From: Paramyrothecium sp. XJ0827 | Taxonomy: Eukaryota; Ascomycota; Sordariomycetes; Hypocreales; Stachybotryaceae | Direction of reading: 5' to 3' | Assembly (NCBI GenBank): GCA_020881915.1 | Contig: JAJFPB010000005.1 | Coordinates: 434,001 to 498,000 of the forward strand | Length of the DNA stretch: 64,000 nt | Shown: one piece after another, positions 43,891 through 55,654 of the stretch | Position numbering within the stretch: the first letter of the stretch is position 1 | Layout of the letters: each line of letters opens with the position of its first letter | The notes under the pieces: generated by a model | Database searches by the model: none | The model's input: the letters and a program-made list of their open reading frames with translations, nothing else | Told to the model about the DNA's origin: nothing | Program-made: the position numbers and the translations under genes

Positions 43891-45386
43891 GTTTAGTGCG
43901 AACGGCGAGACAAGAATACAGACAAAGGATGCTTCAAACTATCTCCCACGGGAACAGCTCTGCAAGTTTTTGGAACACAGATGCCAAACTTCATGCTAAA
44001 TTACGTAGCTCTACAGGTCCTTCTAATATCCAACCTCCACTCATCCACCAATGAGAAATGAGGCCATCCTAAGTGCCGCTGAGCGTAGATGACATGGTTT
44101 GAGGACAATGATAGGCACCATCTTATTGCGAAAGATAGTGTTCTCCTTCTAGTGATACATGATTTGGTTAACTATGTATCCTGACACCCATGCGTCCAGG
44201 CGCTGGAGTAGTCAGGCAAAGCTGTGAGCTGGGCGGACGCGAATAGTCAGCTTCGAAAAGAAAAAAGAAGCCCTCCAGTCGCAATTGAACGCCGCACATA
44301 GAAATATTGAAGGATATTTCAGCCATCCGACCAGCTTCATTAGCTGTCAATCGGCCTAGAAAAAGGGCACCGTTTTGACACCATGCACAGGCGCGCCTAC
44401 ATCACGATAATTACATAAGAGCACAACACCCAAAACACCACGCCTGGATAACACCCATAAACTGCATGTATTAATCCTGAAAAATTACACAAAATGACAG
44501 AACCATCTTTGCATGGATTCCTAGATGTACATTTCACTTAAACCAACGTATACATCCTCGTATCTCAAAAATAGTACCAGAACAGATGCGCCTCCTTTTT
44601 CGTCAACTCGACTGACCAGGTAGCCTGCGCAGCCAAGTTTTCTCAGCCCGATTGTCTTCTGATGATCTAGATCTAACTGTACTGGGAGTCCTTTCCGTGT
44701 AGATGAATGGTCTGGTCTACGTATCATCATGAATTGTTATTGAAATGACATTGTTGTCCTCCATATCTGATTGTTCCCGTCCGGGATGGCAATCCAATGT
44801 GTGTGAATTACAGTTTTTATGGATTTTATATTAGAGCCTCTATTCACAGCCGTTTGATGACCATGTGCAGTCGAAACGCTAATTTTTAGTGAAGAATAAG
44901 TAGATCAAAGTTTTTCGCATGCCTCAACACTAAGTGAAACCCCACATCTTCCATGTGTTTATGCTGTTTTCAGCCAGCAAGACATGTTTTCAGCTGAGAG
45001 TTTGGAACCTTATTGATCAGCTCCCTTTGAGACCAATCAGAAGCCGGTGATCGTCCTTCCCTTCAATAGCATTCAATACATTCATGTGCTGAACACGATT
45101 ATTCTGCTTTCTTGGCAAAATCGGTTTGAATCATTGAGTCAGATGTGGCGCTTTAATGACTTTCCGGCCATTAGGCAGAAGAACAAGAGATCTTGTGGGA
45201 CTAAATTCATGGATAAGTTTGAGGACATAATCCACTCTGCTGTTTTCGGAGGACTGATAAACAAGTAATCTTAGGTCATTATTGTTTAAAGACCAGCTAT
45301 TTCTAAGGTCCATGCCGCTGACCTAGTCCGCCAGCAATATGAAACTTTTGCTTCAATCATTTCAGTTGGAACAGAAGGCTTTCACA
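43891..45386. other. AT-rich intergenic stretch
   Basis: 1.5 kb without a supported gene. It is AT-rich with dense stops. The promoter of the ferric reductase must lie at its right end. Confidence 0.45.
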
Positions 45387-47628
45387 ATGATCAGCTGGAA
45401 ACCCAAAATCTTACTCTTCGCCTCGAGCTTACTCGTGGCCGTTCTGGCACAGGAGAGCTTAGGATCTAAGCTGAGCGAAACAACCACTCCCTTGGTTGGA
45501 TTCATCGGCTATGGCATCAGCATGTACGAGCCTCGTTGTAGTGCAGCCTGCCTCGACATCCTTTCCCGCGTGCAGATGACCTGTTCGATTCCCAACCCGA
45601 AACGAAGTCGTGGATACTCCCGTCATAGTCCTTCTTCGGGGCGTCCGGTACTGCCTTACCTTACGCCTCCTGAATGCCTCGCCACCAACGAGTTTTATCT
45701 TACATCGCTCGCATACTGCTTCCAGCAGTACTGTGGCAAGGATAAAGAAGACGTACCGAACTGGAAGCTTGAGAAGTTCTGGAGCGATTACACCGCAATT
45801 GGCTACCTCAACCCGAAATGGAGCTATCAGGAAGCACTCCACGAGGCCAAAGAGCGGCTGGGGAGTCAAATCCCAAGACAGTACATCCGCGGAATTTTGA
45901 ACTTTACAGCTACTGCAAATCAAAGCAGATATGATCGGACTTATGGGTCGTACGGTACCCTGGAGCATTCCGAGGAAATGAATTCTCGTTACGGGTGAGT
46001 ACTTTCGTATCTCAATTCGAACTTGGTTGGTGCAAAATACTGACAACTTTAGTCTTATCGTGTTGCTCACAGGTGTTTGTGTTCCGATCATCCTCACACT
46101 TGTGAATTACTTGCCGTGGGGAACGACTTTGTCGGACCAAGTAATGCCTTATATCGACATGTCAATCTATAAGGATTACAATATGCGTATTCTGCCCTAC
46201 TGGCTTGGTAATGCCATGACGATTGGACAAGCTGTTTACGTCTTTTCCTTCTTCGCCCTCAACATTATCGTTTCAGCCATTGATTACCGTACCTTCTGGC
46301 CACATCGAATGTACGAATCAAGTTGGGTTGAGCTGATGTACTACATAGCCAATCGTACTGGCGTTATTGCTTTTGCAATTGCTCCTCTAGTGCTTCTTCT
46401 AGCAGCTCGCAACAATATTCTCCTTTACCTAAGCAACTGGTCGCACGGAACATTCCTAGTCCTTCATCGGTGGGTTGGACGTGTTTTTGTCCTTCAAAGC
46501 ATTATCCATTCAATTGTGGAACTACACCTATTCATTCAAAGAGGTCGCTTTGCAGAAGAACAGCAAGAGCCTTACTGGATCTGGGGTGTGGTAGCAACCA
46601 TGGCAGCCGTGGTAATTCTTGTCCTTGGGATTACCTGGATCCGTCGGCGCCATTATGAAGTTTTCCTGGTCACTCATATTATTCTCGCTATACTGGTCCT
46701 CATTGGATCGTGGTACCATGTCCAACTTCTGTACTTCGGAGAACGAGGTTACGAAAACTGGCTGTACGCATGTTTCGCAGTTTGGGGGTCAGATCGGGTG
46801 CTCCGGCTATTGTGGATCGCGAAGACCGGAGTTCACAAGTCCACAATAACGGAAATTGGAAAGGACCTGGTCAGAATTGACATCGATGGTGTTCGGTGGC
46901 CAAATCATATTGGAAACCATGCCTATGCATACTTTCCAACTCTGAGTTGGCGTCTTTGGGAGAATCATCCCTTTTCTGTTGTACCGACAGCACGCATTCG
47001 ATTTTCGAAAGGGATTCATGGATCTGAGGGATTGAGGACGCCAGGTACACCCAGCACACTTGAGTTGAACAGCAGTCCTCGACTAGAGAAAGGAATGGAC
47101 GACACCGCAAACAAAGTCAAACTTGAATCGGCACAACTCGCCGCCACCACCACAGGCGTAACACTTTATGTCAAGAAAACCAAAGGCATGACGAGGAAAC
47201 TGATACAGTCCCACAACGTCATGACCTTACTTGAAGGGCCCTACATCGATAGATCGCACGACAGACTAACGACCACTGATAGGCTTATCTGTCTTGCTGG
47301 TGGTGTGGGCATTACGGGTGTGCTGGAATTCGTAGCAACGCATCCCAACTCTAAATTATATTGGAGCATGAAAACAAATGATGCACCGTTAGCAAGAGAT
47401 TTGGAGAATGTGATTGACAGCTTGAATGAGAAGGAAGTAAGGATAGGTGGACGGTTTAATATGCAGGAAGTGTTGGAGTTAGAAAGCGAAGGCGGTTATC
47501 AGGACATTGGGGTCGTGGTGTGCGGTCCTGAGGGTCTGTGCGATGATGTCAGAGCCATCACTACTCGACTGGGCAGACATCAAAAGGGAATATCCTACAA
47601 CCTTTCCGTTGAGGCATTCTCGTGGTAG
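45387..47628 (+). CDS. Ferric reductase-like transmembrane protein (FRE family)
   Basis: Two exons, 45387-45994 and 46053-47628, give 727 residues. The start at 45387 is directly followed by a signal peptide (KPKILLFASSLLVAVLAQES); an in-frame ATG at 45339 is possible. A Cys-containing extracellular N-domain of about 180 residues precedes the membrane core. The heme-ligand His pairs are visible in HGTFLVLHRWVGRVF...HSIVELH and VFLVTHIILAILVLIGSWYH. The flavin-binding ENHPFSVV motif and the NADPH motif LAGGVGITGVL follow, with the C-terminal VVVCGPEGLCDDVR. It moves electrons from cytosolic NADPH across the plasma membrane to reduce Fe(III) or Cu(II) chelates. All key motifs are intact. Confidence 0.95.
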
Positions 47629-49268
47629 TAATGCTAAGTTGGGTGTTGGTCTCTATAACCGCTAAAGGTACACACCTGTTACCTTGCGTCAAACCATCGC
47701 GATAGTGACAGGGGCAACGAAGCCTCCGCTTCCGAGCAAACAATTCATCGCACATGGGATAACTTGTTCCAGTGGAATATTGAGCGGCTGTCTATCCGAT
47801 CCCCTTCCCATATCAGGTCTGACCTTGTGTGGTGGATGCTTGTGGATGGTGACCGAATCCAAACTTCTCTCGGCCTGGAGTGCCAAGGTTATCAAAGTCT
47901 TGCATCAGCTGATTGGTGTAAATTTCAGATGAAACCAATCTGTCTTTTGCCTTCCTTTGCAACCTGTAAGAACATCCTATAGGGAAAAAAAGGCTGTTGG
48001 TGCTAGCAAGCCCATTCTGATTTTAGTGACTACGTCGTCGGGATTTTGGTGTCTGGCTGACATGCTGCGCTTCCAGTTTCATCATGGCCCCACAAAGGCA
48101 GCATCTGAGTCATTTTATTACTCCCCCACTGCCACAAACGACCGCTCGAGTACGAATACTGCATCAGGATGTTTCGAGCAACGACTTGAGCCATGGCGTT
48201 GTGTTTGGCGTGGGAGGCCGAGGTTGGGGGTCAGTGAGGAGGGTTTTCCTTTTGGAATAATTCCACGTGAACGCTCTGCACAGAACTCATTGAGCGACGC
48301 ATTTAGTCGGGATATGGATGAAATGATGTGTGGAAGTCGCTGGGTTGTCCTGCCTTACAGGGCCGTCAATCGTGACAGTCTGTAAGGCCGTGGCATTTGT
48401 GTAGTAAGTTTTCCGCCGAGTTCTCAGACCCGCACTGTGTGGCCTCTTTATCCTGCAAGGACTCTATGACAAGTGGTTCTCATCTCAACAACTTTATTGT
48501 CTTCGACCCCTGATGTAGCGAGAATATGGCTGTTGCGAAGACAAGATCGCATTTCTCGACATCCAAGCGCCCCACGTCCTACCCTGCATCCAAAAGACGA
48601 CAATTGGATTCTTCGTTGTATAAACTCACTTCGTCCATCACCATTTAGTCAGATTCATACCACACGTTTTGGGTCTTGGTTACGGCTCATTCGATCTCCC
48701 CATCTGGTTCTAGAGGACAACTTGTCAAAAGCCATCGGGTGGGGTTGACAAGGGTGAGACGACACGGAAAAGCTTTGTCCGGACATGTCGGGCCACTGTC
48801 CATGTTGAGACTGTGGGACTAAGTCAACCCCACGGTGGTTCTTGAACTGGAGTTTATCTGATGGCATCCGCTCCTGCAATTGGCTGTTCAGTCTCGGTTC
48901 ATGAGAGTCTGGCCCGACACCGGGCAGGCAATGTGACGAATTTTTGTCGATCTTCGCCACTCTAAGTTTAGTGATGCGCGGGATTTTGACCCCCGACATG
49001 TGACGACAGCACCTCTTAGATTATCAGATTGATAAGATCAAGGATGATCTGCGGCTGCTCCACCAACAAGATTCAAAGCCAATTGCCGGCAGGGTGCCGG
49101 GTCCTACGTACGTAATTGATCATCTTTTGAGGGAATTCTAAGGGTTCTAGGAGGGGCAAGGAAAAAGGCCATGGCGACGATAAATAGTCGCCGCCGCAGC
49201 GCTTCGCGTCCTTTCTCACGAACTTCTTCAGCTCTTTACTCGCAGTTCGGCTTTTATACATACTCACA
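47629..49268. other. Intergenic, no gene seen
   Basis: 1.6 kb. A 142-codon plus frame at 47957-48385 has no recognisable domain and no clear splice partners. The right end is the O-methyltransferase promoter. No TATA box is obvious. Confidence 0.45.
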
Positions 49269-50701
49269 ATGGCTACCGTAACGCTAAACGACTTGGCCGC
49301 CAAGGTCACGGACCTGTCGCAGAGCTTCACCAAGTACCTGAACGAGAAGAACATCCCACAGCCCACGCTCGCTGCCGACAGTCCGGTGAGCTACTCTGGC
49401 CTCGATGGCGAGTCATTCATCCTGCGGCAACAACTCATTGATGCTCTCAATGACATGTGGATCTTGACGCAGGGGCCGAGTGAAAGCATCTTTAACTACG
49501 TGCACAATGTAAGACAGCAACTGCCCCCGAGGTCAACGTTGCTAACAATCCTAGTCCATGCCTGATGCCGCGTGCCTGAGCGTCCTGAACCACTTTGACT
49601 TTTGGTCTGCTGTTCCTCTAGAGGGCTCAGCGTCGTACAGCGACATCGCAAAACACACCAGGCTCCCCCAAGAAGCCGTGCGCCGCATCCTCGAGCACGC
49701 CACTACCCTCCAAATCTTCACCAAAGCCGGCCAGGCCTCGCATGTCAAGCATACCTCGCGGTCAGCCGCTCTCGCAAAGTCGTCCGGGTTGCGGGCGCTG
49801 GTGTCCACAATTCTAGACGATGCAGGCGCCCCCATGCTCGTGATGAACCAGGCATTGGAGAAGTACAGCCTCGGTAAGCCCAGCCTGACCACCGACATCA
49901 ATGAGACGGCTTTCTCGATGCTGCACAGTGGCGAGAATGGAGAGCTGGGCAAGTACAAGAACTCATGGGAGTTTATTGAGAACGACGGCGAGGGCAAGGA
50001 TAAGGGCTGGAGGCAACGAAACTTTGTGGAGTTCATGCGCTACATCAAGGAGATTTTTGGGCTGGAGAAGCTCATCCTGGAGTCGTATGACTGGAAGTCG
50101 GCGGGCAAGGCAAAGGTTGTTGATGTGAGTGTCTTCATGACTTGCGGCATAGTCTCTTGCCAAGTTTGCTAACCAGCTATAGCTTGGTGGTTCTGGAGGC
50201 CACGATAGTGTTGTCTTGGCGCAACACTTCCCCGACCTCGAAATCGTTGTGCAAGACCTCCCGGAAGCTGAAACGGCCTTCAACAAGAACACACCTGCCG
50301 AGCTTCGCCCACGCATCTCATTCCAGGCCCACGACTTCTTCAAGCCCCAACCCGTCGAGGCAGACATCTACATGATCAAGCTCATCCTCCACGACTGGCC
50401 CGACGCCGAGTGCGTTAAGATTCTGCAAGGCCTAGTGCCGGCGATGAAGCCTGGCAGCAAGGTACTCTTCATCGACTACGTGGGCAAGCAGAGCAATCCC
50501 GACGACCTGCCGAGGTCGATCCAGCAGATGGGCACTTCTACAGATCTGAGGATGATGGCCCTGTTCAGTGCGGAGGAGAGGCCGGCAGAGGCGTGGAAGG
50601 ATCTGTTCAAGAAGGCGGACGAGAGGTATGACATTGCGAGAGTGAACACCGATCCCTTGACCTTCCACACCATCATGGAAGTAGTTTGGAAGGGAGAGTA
50701 A
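49269..50701 (+). CDS. SAM-dependent O-methyltransferase (COMT-like)
   Basis: Three exons, 49269-49508, 49555-50124 and 50183-50701, give 442 residues. The N-terminal dimerisation/winged-helix part (FDFWSAVPLEGSASYSDIAK, then EAVRRILEHATTLQIF) precedes the SAM fold. Motif I is VVDLGGSGGHDSVVLA, followed by VVQDLPE (SAM ribose-binding acidic residue) and DFFKPQPVEADIYMIKLILHDWPD, with His340 the usual catalytic base. It is typical of fungal class I O-methyltransferases that act on phenolic polyketides or other secondary metabolites. No metabolite core gene is adjacent, so the substrate is unknown. Dense coding GC and clean splice sites indicate an intact gene. Confidence 0.95.
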
Positions 50702-51568
50702 AACATGTAGAAAAATAAATAAATACTTCAAATCCAGCTACCTATGCACTTTAGATGCAGCTGAATCGTCATTCCAGCCATTGTGTTAGATTCCGGTGGC
50801 TGGGATACCGCACTGATGCCTCTCGTCGTCCCTCTAATCACGCCCCGAGCAGGAAATGATCTGGCCGGGTTGTTCCGTTACGTGCCGCCCAAGTTGATTG
50901 ATCAACATGCGAACTTCAGGTTCTGATTGGTTGGGTGGTTATGCGCGTGTATCTAGGATCCCTTTGCATCATGCTATTGAGAAGCTGCAGTCAAGTTCGA
51001 GACCATGTGGCCAGGCCCCTGAGCCAGGATCTAAGTGATGCTTCTTTATCCATACTTCCACTAGCTTCTCTGAGTTGGCAGCTGTCAGTGAAACGAAACT
51101 GATAATATTCTTCCAGTAATAGTTATTCTACTTTGTTATTTCAGCATCTTAAAGGTACGTACGAGCAACGAGTAAAACACATATGTTGCCGCAATGTTGC
51201 CCTCACTTTTGTGAAGTTTGCGGGGCCAGATTCGATCCAAAACCTTGATTGGCAGAGCTTTTGGAAACGCAACCTCGCTTCGCTTCAGCCTCAACACAGA
51301 GGGTGTGATCCTACAAAGTCCTCAGGGTCGATAGGGTATCTGTGAAGACACGAAATACGAGATGCAAGGCCTAATTGATTCTGATTCTTTGCCTTTTCTC
51401 CAGAAACTCATGCTTAAAAAGTATGGGCATAAATATGCATGTGCTTCTCTGCTAGAAAGATCCATTGACGAAGCTTCCCAGACAGGCCGCGATCTCATTT
51501 CATTCCAACATATCTTTTGAAAACTCTTTTTCCAACAAAATTTGCTAGTAGGAAAACACGAATCAACC
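50702..51568. other. Intergenic, no gene seen
   Basis: This is the 3' region of the methyltransferase (AT-rich, aataaataaata at about 50712 could serve polyadenylation) and the promoter of the small secreted protein. Confidence 0.45.
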
Positions 51569-51994
51569 ATGCATTTCCCTGCAGGACTTCTCGCTTCTGT
51601 TCCGATCATCCTCGGTTTCATATCCGGCAGCATCGCTGCACCAGCCTCCGACCTAGAACCTCGTGGGAAGTGTGTGAACTTCCAGTGCGCCGATCACTTG
51701 GGTCACAGACTTTCCCCGCGGAAGTGCGACGGTATCCTCGGGAAATGGACAATCTGCGCGGAAGCATGCTGGATCGGTGAGTATCACGTCAAAGTCCAGA
51801 TCTACCTGAGCCACGGCGCCGATTTCAATGAGCGCCTTGGGGCGGAAATGTTCGTCACGGGCAAAGGCGTGTCGAAAAAAATCGGCGATAAGGTTTACAA
51901 AGACGTTGGGAAGGCGGATGAGTGTTGGACCAGGGATGTGGTCGAGCCATTTGGCGCCAAGAAGGAGCTCAAATTCGATAATCCATTAATCTGA
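51569..51994 (+). CDS. Small secreted cysteine-containing protein
   Basis: One exon, 141 residues from the ATG at 51569; an in-frame ATG at 51542 would hide the signal peptide. Residues 1-23 form a strong signal peptide (AGLLASVPIILGFISGSIAA), and ASDLEPR that follows resembles a Kex2-type processing site (PR|G). The mature part has six Cys (two near 35-40, one near 53, two near 62-66, one near 120), so up to three disulfides are possible. I recognise no family. Size, secretion and Cys content are those of fungal candidate effectors or antimicrobial-type proteins. This is inference only. Confidence 0.7.
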   Translation: MHFPAGLLASVPIILGFISGSIAAPASDLEPRGKCVNFQCADHLGHRLSPRKCDGILGKWTICAEACWIGEYHVKVQIYLSHGADFNERLGAEMFVTGKGVSKKIGDKVYKDVGKADECWTRDVVEPFGAKKELKFDNPLI

Positions 51995-52479
51995 AGCCCC
52001 CGGACTGGGTTATTGTCATGGAAAACTCAATTAATTCATAACCTATTTGACACCTAGACGGTGGGCTGCACACTCATGATCAATACTCCATTCAACTTAA
52101 GATAGCCTATCGATGGGCTATCCTATGTGCCTTGTACGCGTGAATGCATACAACCGTGTCTAGCATTTACAATGCAATATTGCAATCGTTCCTCTGGCTG
52201 GATAGAAAGCAAAGGCCAAAATCATTATGTTTAGCTGTCCAACACCTGTGGCCGGATCCAGGTTATACGCATGGCTTCCAGCAGCGCCCACTGGTGCATA
52301 TGTATGGCTACCTGAAGCAGAAAGAGTTTTATTCTCCAATGTTCTGGACCCCTCGCTCAGATACATCATTTAAAAGATTTAGAGAGCCAACTGGATACTC
52401 TTTGAGAGTGGACTGCACCAGGGCCTATGTGATCAGAAACATTTCAAACTACATGACACCTGAGTCACCATCGATCGCC
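51995..52479. other. Intergenic, no gene seen
   Basis: This is the tail-to-tail spacer between the secreted-protein gene and the minus-strand frame that ends at 52480. Around 52100, gatagcctatcgatgggctatc forms an imperfect hairpin that could act as a transcript end. Confidence 0.4.
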
Positions 52480-52920
52480 TTAGAGTAGGACCTCCGCCTC
52501 TTTTGCCTCCGCTTCCTTGGCCCTCATTTCTCGGTATTCCCTCTGCTGTTCTTCGATTAAACGCCTCCGCTCTAATGCCTCAGCCTCCGACGGTTTCTTT
52601 GGAAGAACCCCTTCAGCTGGTCTATACAAACCTTCGTAACTTGTAACCTTGCTACCATCCACCCCCTGGAAGTCTAGGTTCTCCGTCATATCCTTAGGTA
52701 TGAAATCAAGCAGCTCCGTCATCTCTCGAGGATTTAAGCCGCGAGCATCCAGAACCTCGTAGGTTTGGCTGTCTATAATTCTGAGAACCCCATCCTTGCC
52801 TAAATGTGTAAAACCACGATCCTGATGCTCCATAGATCGGAGCAGACGCTTGATGTTGGAATGCTCCATTTCCTTTAGTTTTTTGTTAATTATCATCTTT
52901 ACTGGTAAATGATGCTTCAA
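52480..52920 (-). CDS. Uncharacterised protein with charged C-terminal helix
   Basis: A 146-codon frame. Its first half is globular-looking (FTHLGKDGVLRIIDSQTYEV, then DARGLNPREMTELLDFIP). Its last 40 residues are a Glu/Arg/Ala-rich helix (EAEALERRRLIEEQQREY) that probably forms a coiled coil. I do not recognise it. The start is uncertain, as in-frame ATGs occur at 52920, 52896 and 52866, all in an AT-rich context. It could be the 3' part of an older, larger gene. Confidence 0.45.
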   Translation of the reverse strand: MKHHLPVKMIINKKLKEMEHSNIKRLLRSMEHQDRGFTHLGKDGVLRIIDSQTYEVLDARGLNPREMTELLDFIPKDMTENLDFQGVDGSKVTSYEGLYRPAEGVLPKKPSEAEALERRRLIEEQQREYREMRAKEAEAKEAEVLL

Positions 52921-54299
52921 TAACTTACTCCGATCGATTATAATTGTAGCTATTCGTCCTTATTTAAATCGTTGCAGAAACAGTGGATGCTAATTGTACT
53001 GTCGGATGAAAGAGTGTGGGTATTTTGGGACTCTTTGTAGACAATGGAGAGAAATGGTAGTTGAGAGAAAATGTAATACAACACTCCTGGCTTGACGCGT
53101 GGCTGCTTCGATGAGCTACGGCTTTAGGGTTATTGCTTGACTTGGAGGTTTGGTAACCCGTCAGGCTTTGGATGTACCAATGAAGAAAGGAGACTGGGTT
53201 TATATAGTTTACATTGTTGCTGCCTACGCACTTCCATGCTCGGTAGGTAACGTGACTGTGATTGCGGCTTAGAAGGACTGCAGACGTGAGATGGGGATAT
53301 TGCATTTCTCGACCATTGGAATATCCAATGGCAACATGCTTTATGGATCTTCCAGCCCATGGCTATCCAATAAAAGCATCTTCAATATGCAACAGACCTA
53401 ATGCGGCCAGTGGATGACATTGGTGTACTCCAATTGCCTGTCTCACCTTCCACATGGGTTTGTCAGGGAGCAGCCAACCGCATAAACCATTCTCGGTACG
53501 AGCCAAACCATTCTTACTTTGCCAAAACGCTAGGAGCTACATTTACCTAATGTTTTTCTACAGCATTGAAGTGTCCTTATTCATTACACATTTAACCAGA
53601 TTTAAAATTTAGGTTAATTTACGAGTAAGGCATCATTATGTGACGTGTCAGTGTAACATAAGGGCGACATCTTTTTCGAGGAGCCTATGTATTGCCACTC
53701 ACTGCTTACTCATGATGTTGTAGTACTTAATGATACTTAAATGTAAGTCTTTTCTACTCAAAGAGTAGTCTTGCTCGAAAAGTTATAGCTAAAGAAGCAT
53801 CCTCTCAGGGATTGCTTAGGAATGATCTAGCAACTCTACCAGCAACAGCCGCGCACACGATGCCGTACAAATTGCAACGACTAAATCTTACAGTATAGGC
53901 GGCACGACTGTTTATGCCAGGTTGAAACATAAGATCCTGCGAATAAAACCGTTGATGAGAAAAACGGGTAATTCCGACCTAATAAGTACTGGATTTCGGT
54001 AGTGGATACAATGTTAGAACTGCAAAAGGTTTGGGATAACGGACAGTTTCGGAGCCCCATATAAGTTTGGGTCCCATACGGAGACCATGAGAACTGCTCG
54101 GTGAGGTAGTTGCCCCAGTTAATGATTCAACCTGCCAATATGGACAGAGGTTGATGGGCAGCTACCCGTCGTATAAGGAGGCTACCATCGTGCTCATTCA
54201 TCTTGATAGCTGCCGATGGACTACTTGACCTCACGACTTGCACGCCTCCGGGCCACATGAAGACGTGAGAGACTGCATTGCCATGTGTCCTCAAGAACA
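52921..54299. other. AT-rich gene-free stretch
   Basis: 1.4 kb with dense stops in all frames and many TpA steps; no gene, relic or structural repeat that I can name. Confidence 0.45.
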
Positions 54300-55075
54300 G
54301 AGTCAGTGGTACATCATTTCAGCAAGCAGTCTCCGCCATCCCTTGGTCTAGTTCCATTACGCTCGATTGTGTGTCCAAGGAACTTGTTTTTGCGTTTATC
54401 CCCATGTATCGACATCGCAAACCTTGTAAACCTGTCCAAATGAACCACTTCCGCACGCGTGGAATATCGTAACGAGTTTGGTGCGCTGGCTTGATGGCTT
54501 CGTGCCACGGGTCCAGCCAGGACGCGCCTTTGATACACATCAGGCTGTGTTCGAGCCTGCCGCGAATTCTCCACCCGCATATCAAGATGCCTCCCAATAG
54601 TGGAGGGATCAAATTTGTGCCATATCGGTTCGAAGGTGTATTCCCTCGACGCTGCCGCGCCGAAGCCGATCATCGTGTTGGTCTTGGGATCGACGAGGAC
54701 GCGACGAGGTTGACTTTCTCCACGAAAGTGCATACTGCCAGAGCCGAGGGTTTGGGTGGATTTGTCGTACGATCGATCACAGAGCATGATCTCGCCCTCG
54801 GTTTTCGTGACTTAACTAGAAAGAGCATTGAACCCGGGACATGTTTGATCCTTTTACCAGGAGGTCCGCATTTCGCCCGATGGTGGCCAGAGTGTGGCGC
54901 GACGATCCGATATGGAACTCGACTCCAAGTCCCCGAGTCAGCTGTTTAGTGTCGCTAGGATGCCAAAATTCTGTAGCGAGATGTTGGTTGCGACGTCGTC
55001 GAGGGCGGCCACCGCCATGGGGCCGATAGGCACAAGCGAGAACAAAACCTCGGGGTGGACGGATCTGAAAGACAT
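54300..55075 (-). pseudogene. Relic of an FHA-domain serine/threonine kinase
   Basis: From an ATG at 55075 (minus), one frame reads PEVLFSLVPIGPMAVAALDD and continues through three in-frame stops to EIMLCDRSYDKSTQTLGS, then RRVLVDPKTNTMIGFGAA and YTFEPIWHKFDP. This is the N-terminal FHA-like region of a group of fungal protein kinases. After a frameshift the kinase glycine loop GSGSFGQVYKVCDVDT appears at about 54450-54405. The catalytic loop and everything after it is missing. The stops fall where CAA/CAG to TAA/TAG changes could explain them, which would fit repeat-induced mutation. The plus-strand 152-codon frame over the same stretch is a shadow. Confidence 0.7.
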
Positions 55076-55654
55076 TTTGTTGGAGGGTTGTGGCACAGGC
55101 CTGATACTTGTCGAAAATATTAAACGCTGTGACGGACTCCGTGCGTTTTTGGCGCTTGATGGAAAGTCGGCTCTTGTCGTGTGTCCAAGTTGCGCAGTCC
55201 TGTTGCTCTCAGTGTGGTCAACGTCTTAGCCAACTTCATGCACCAGAGCCGCAAGAGATGTGGTGACTGGGTCAAATCCTGAGCGGCGGAGTGAAAATGC
55301 AAATAGAAGGAAAATTTACGCTGTAGAAAATCGAGCAGCGGCTCGTCTCGGGCCAGCACGGGTTCTTGCACGCGAGAAGCTTCAGCCGTGCTTTGGTTAC
55401 ACGATGGCCTTGTACTCCCTTTGTTTTGTGACGTAGTGCAGCCAATCAGAATCTTGGGCCAAGCTGGAAAATGTTCCACTGAATTAGCTACAAAGAAGAG
55501 GGTGAAGAGAATGGCGTCGGAACGAGCTTGTGCGTGGCTCTTTGTCCGTTTGCTTATATCACCCACCACCATTGCTGGTGATTCTGTGACCTGTGACAGT
55601 ATCGTCGAGTCTCAATGTTGTGTTCTCCTGTTGATTGAACAAATGATAGGCAAG

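Noticed and set aside
54491..54949. 152-codon plus-strand frame
   Set aside because: Opposite-strand shadow of the FHA-kinase relic, whose protein motifs are clear on the minus strand.
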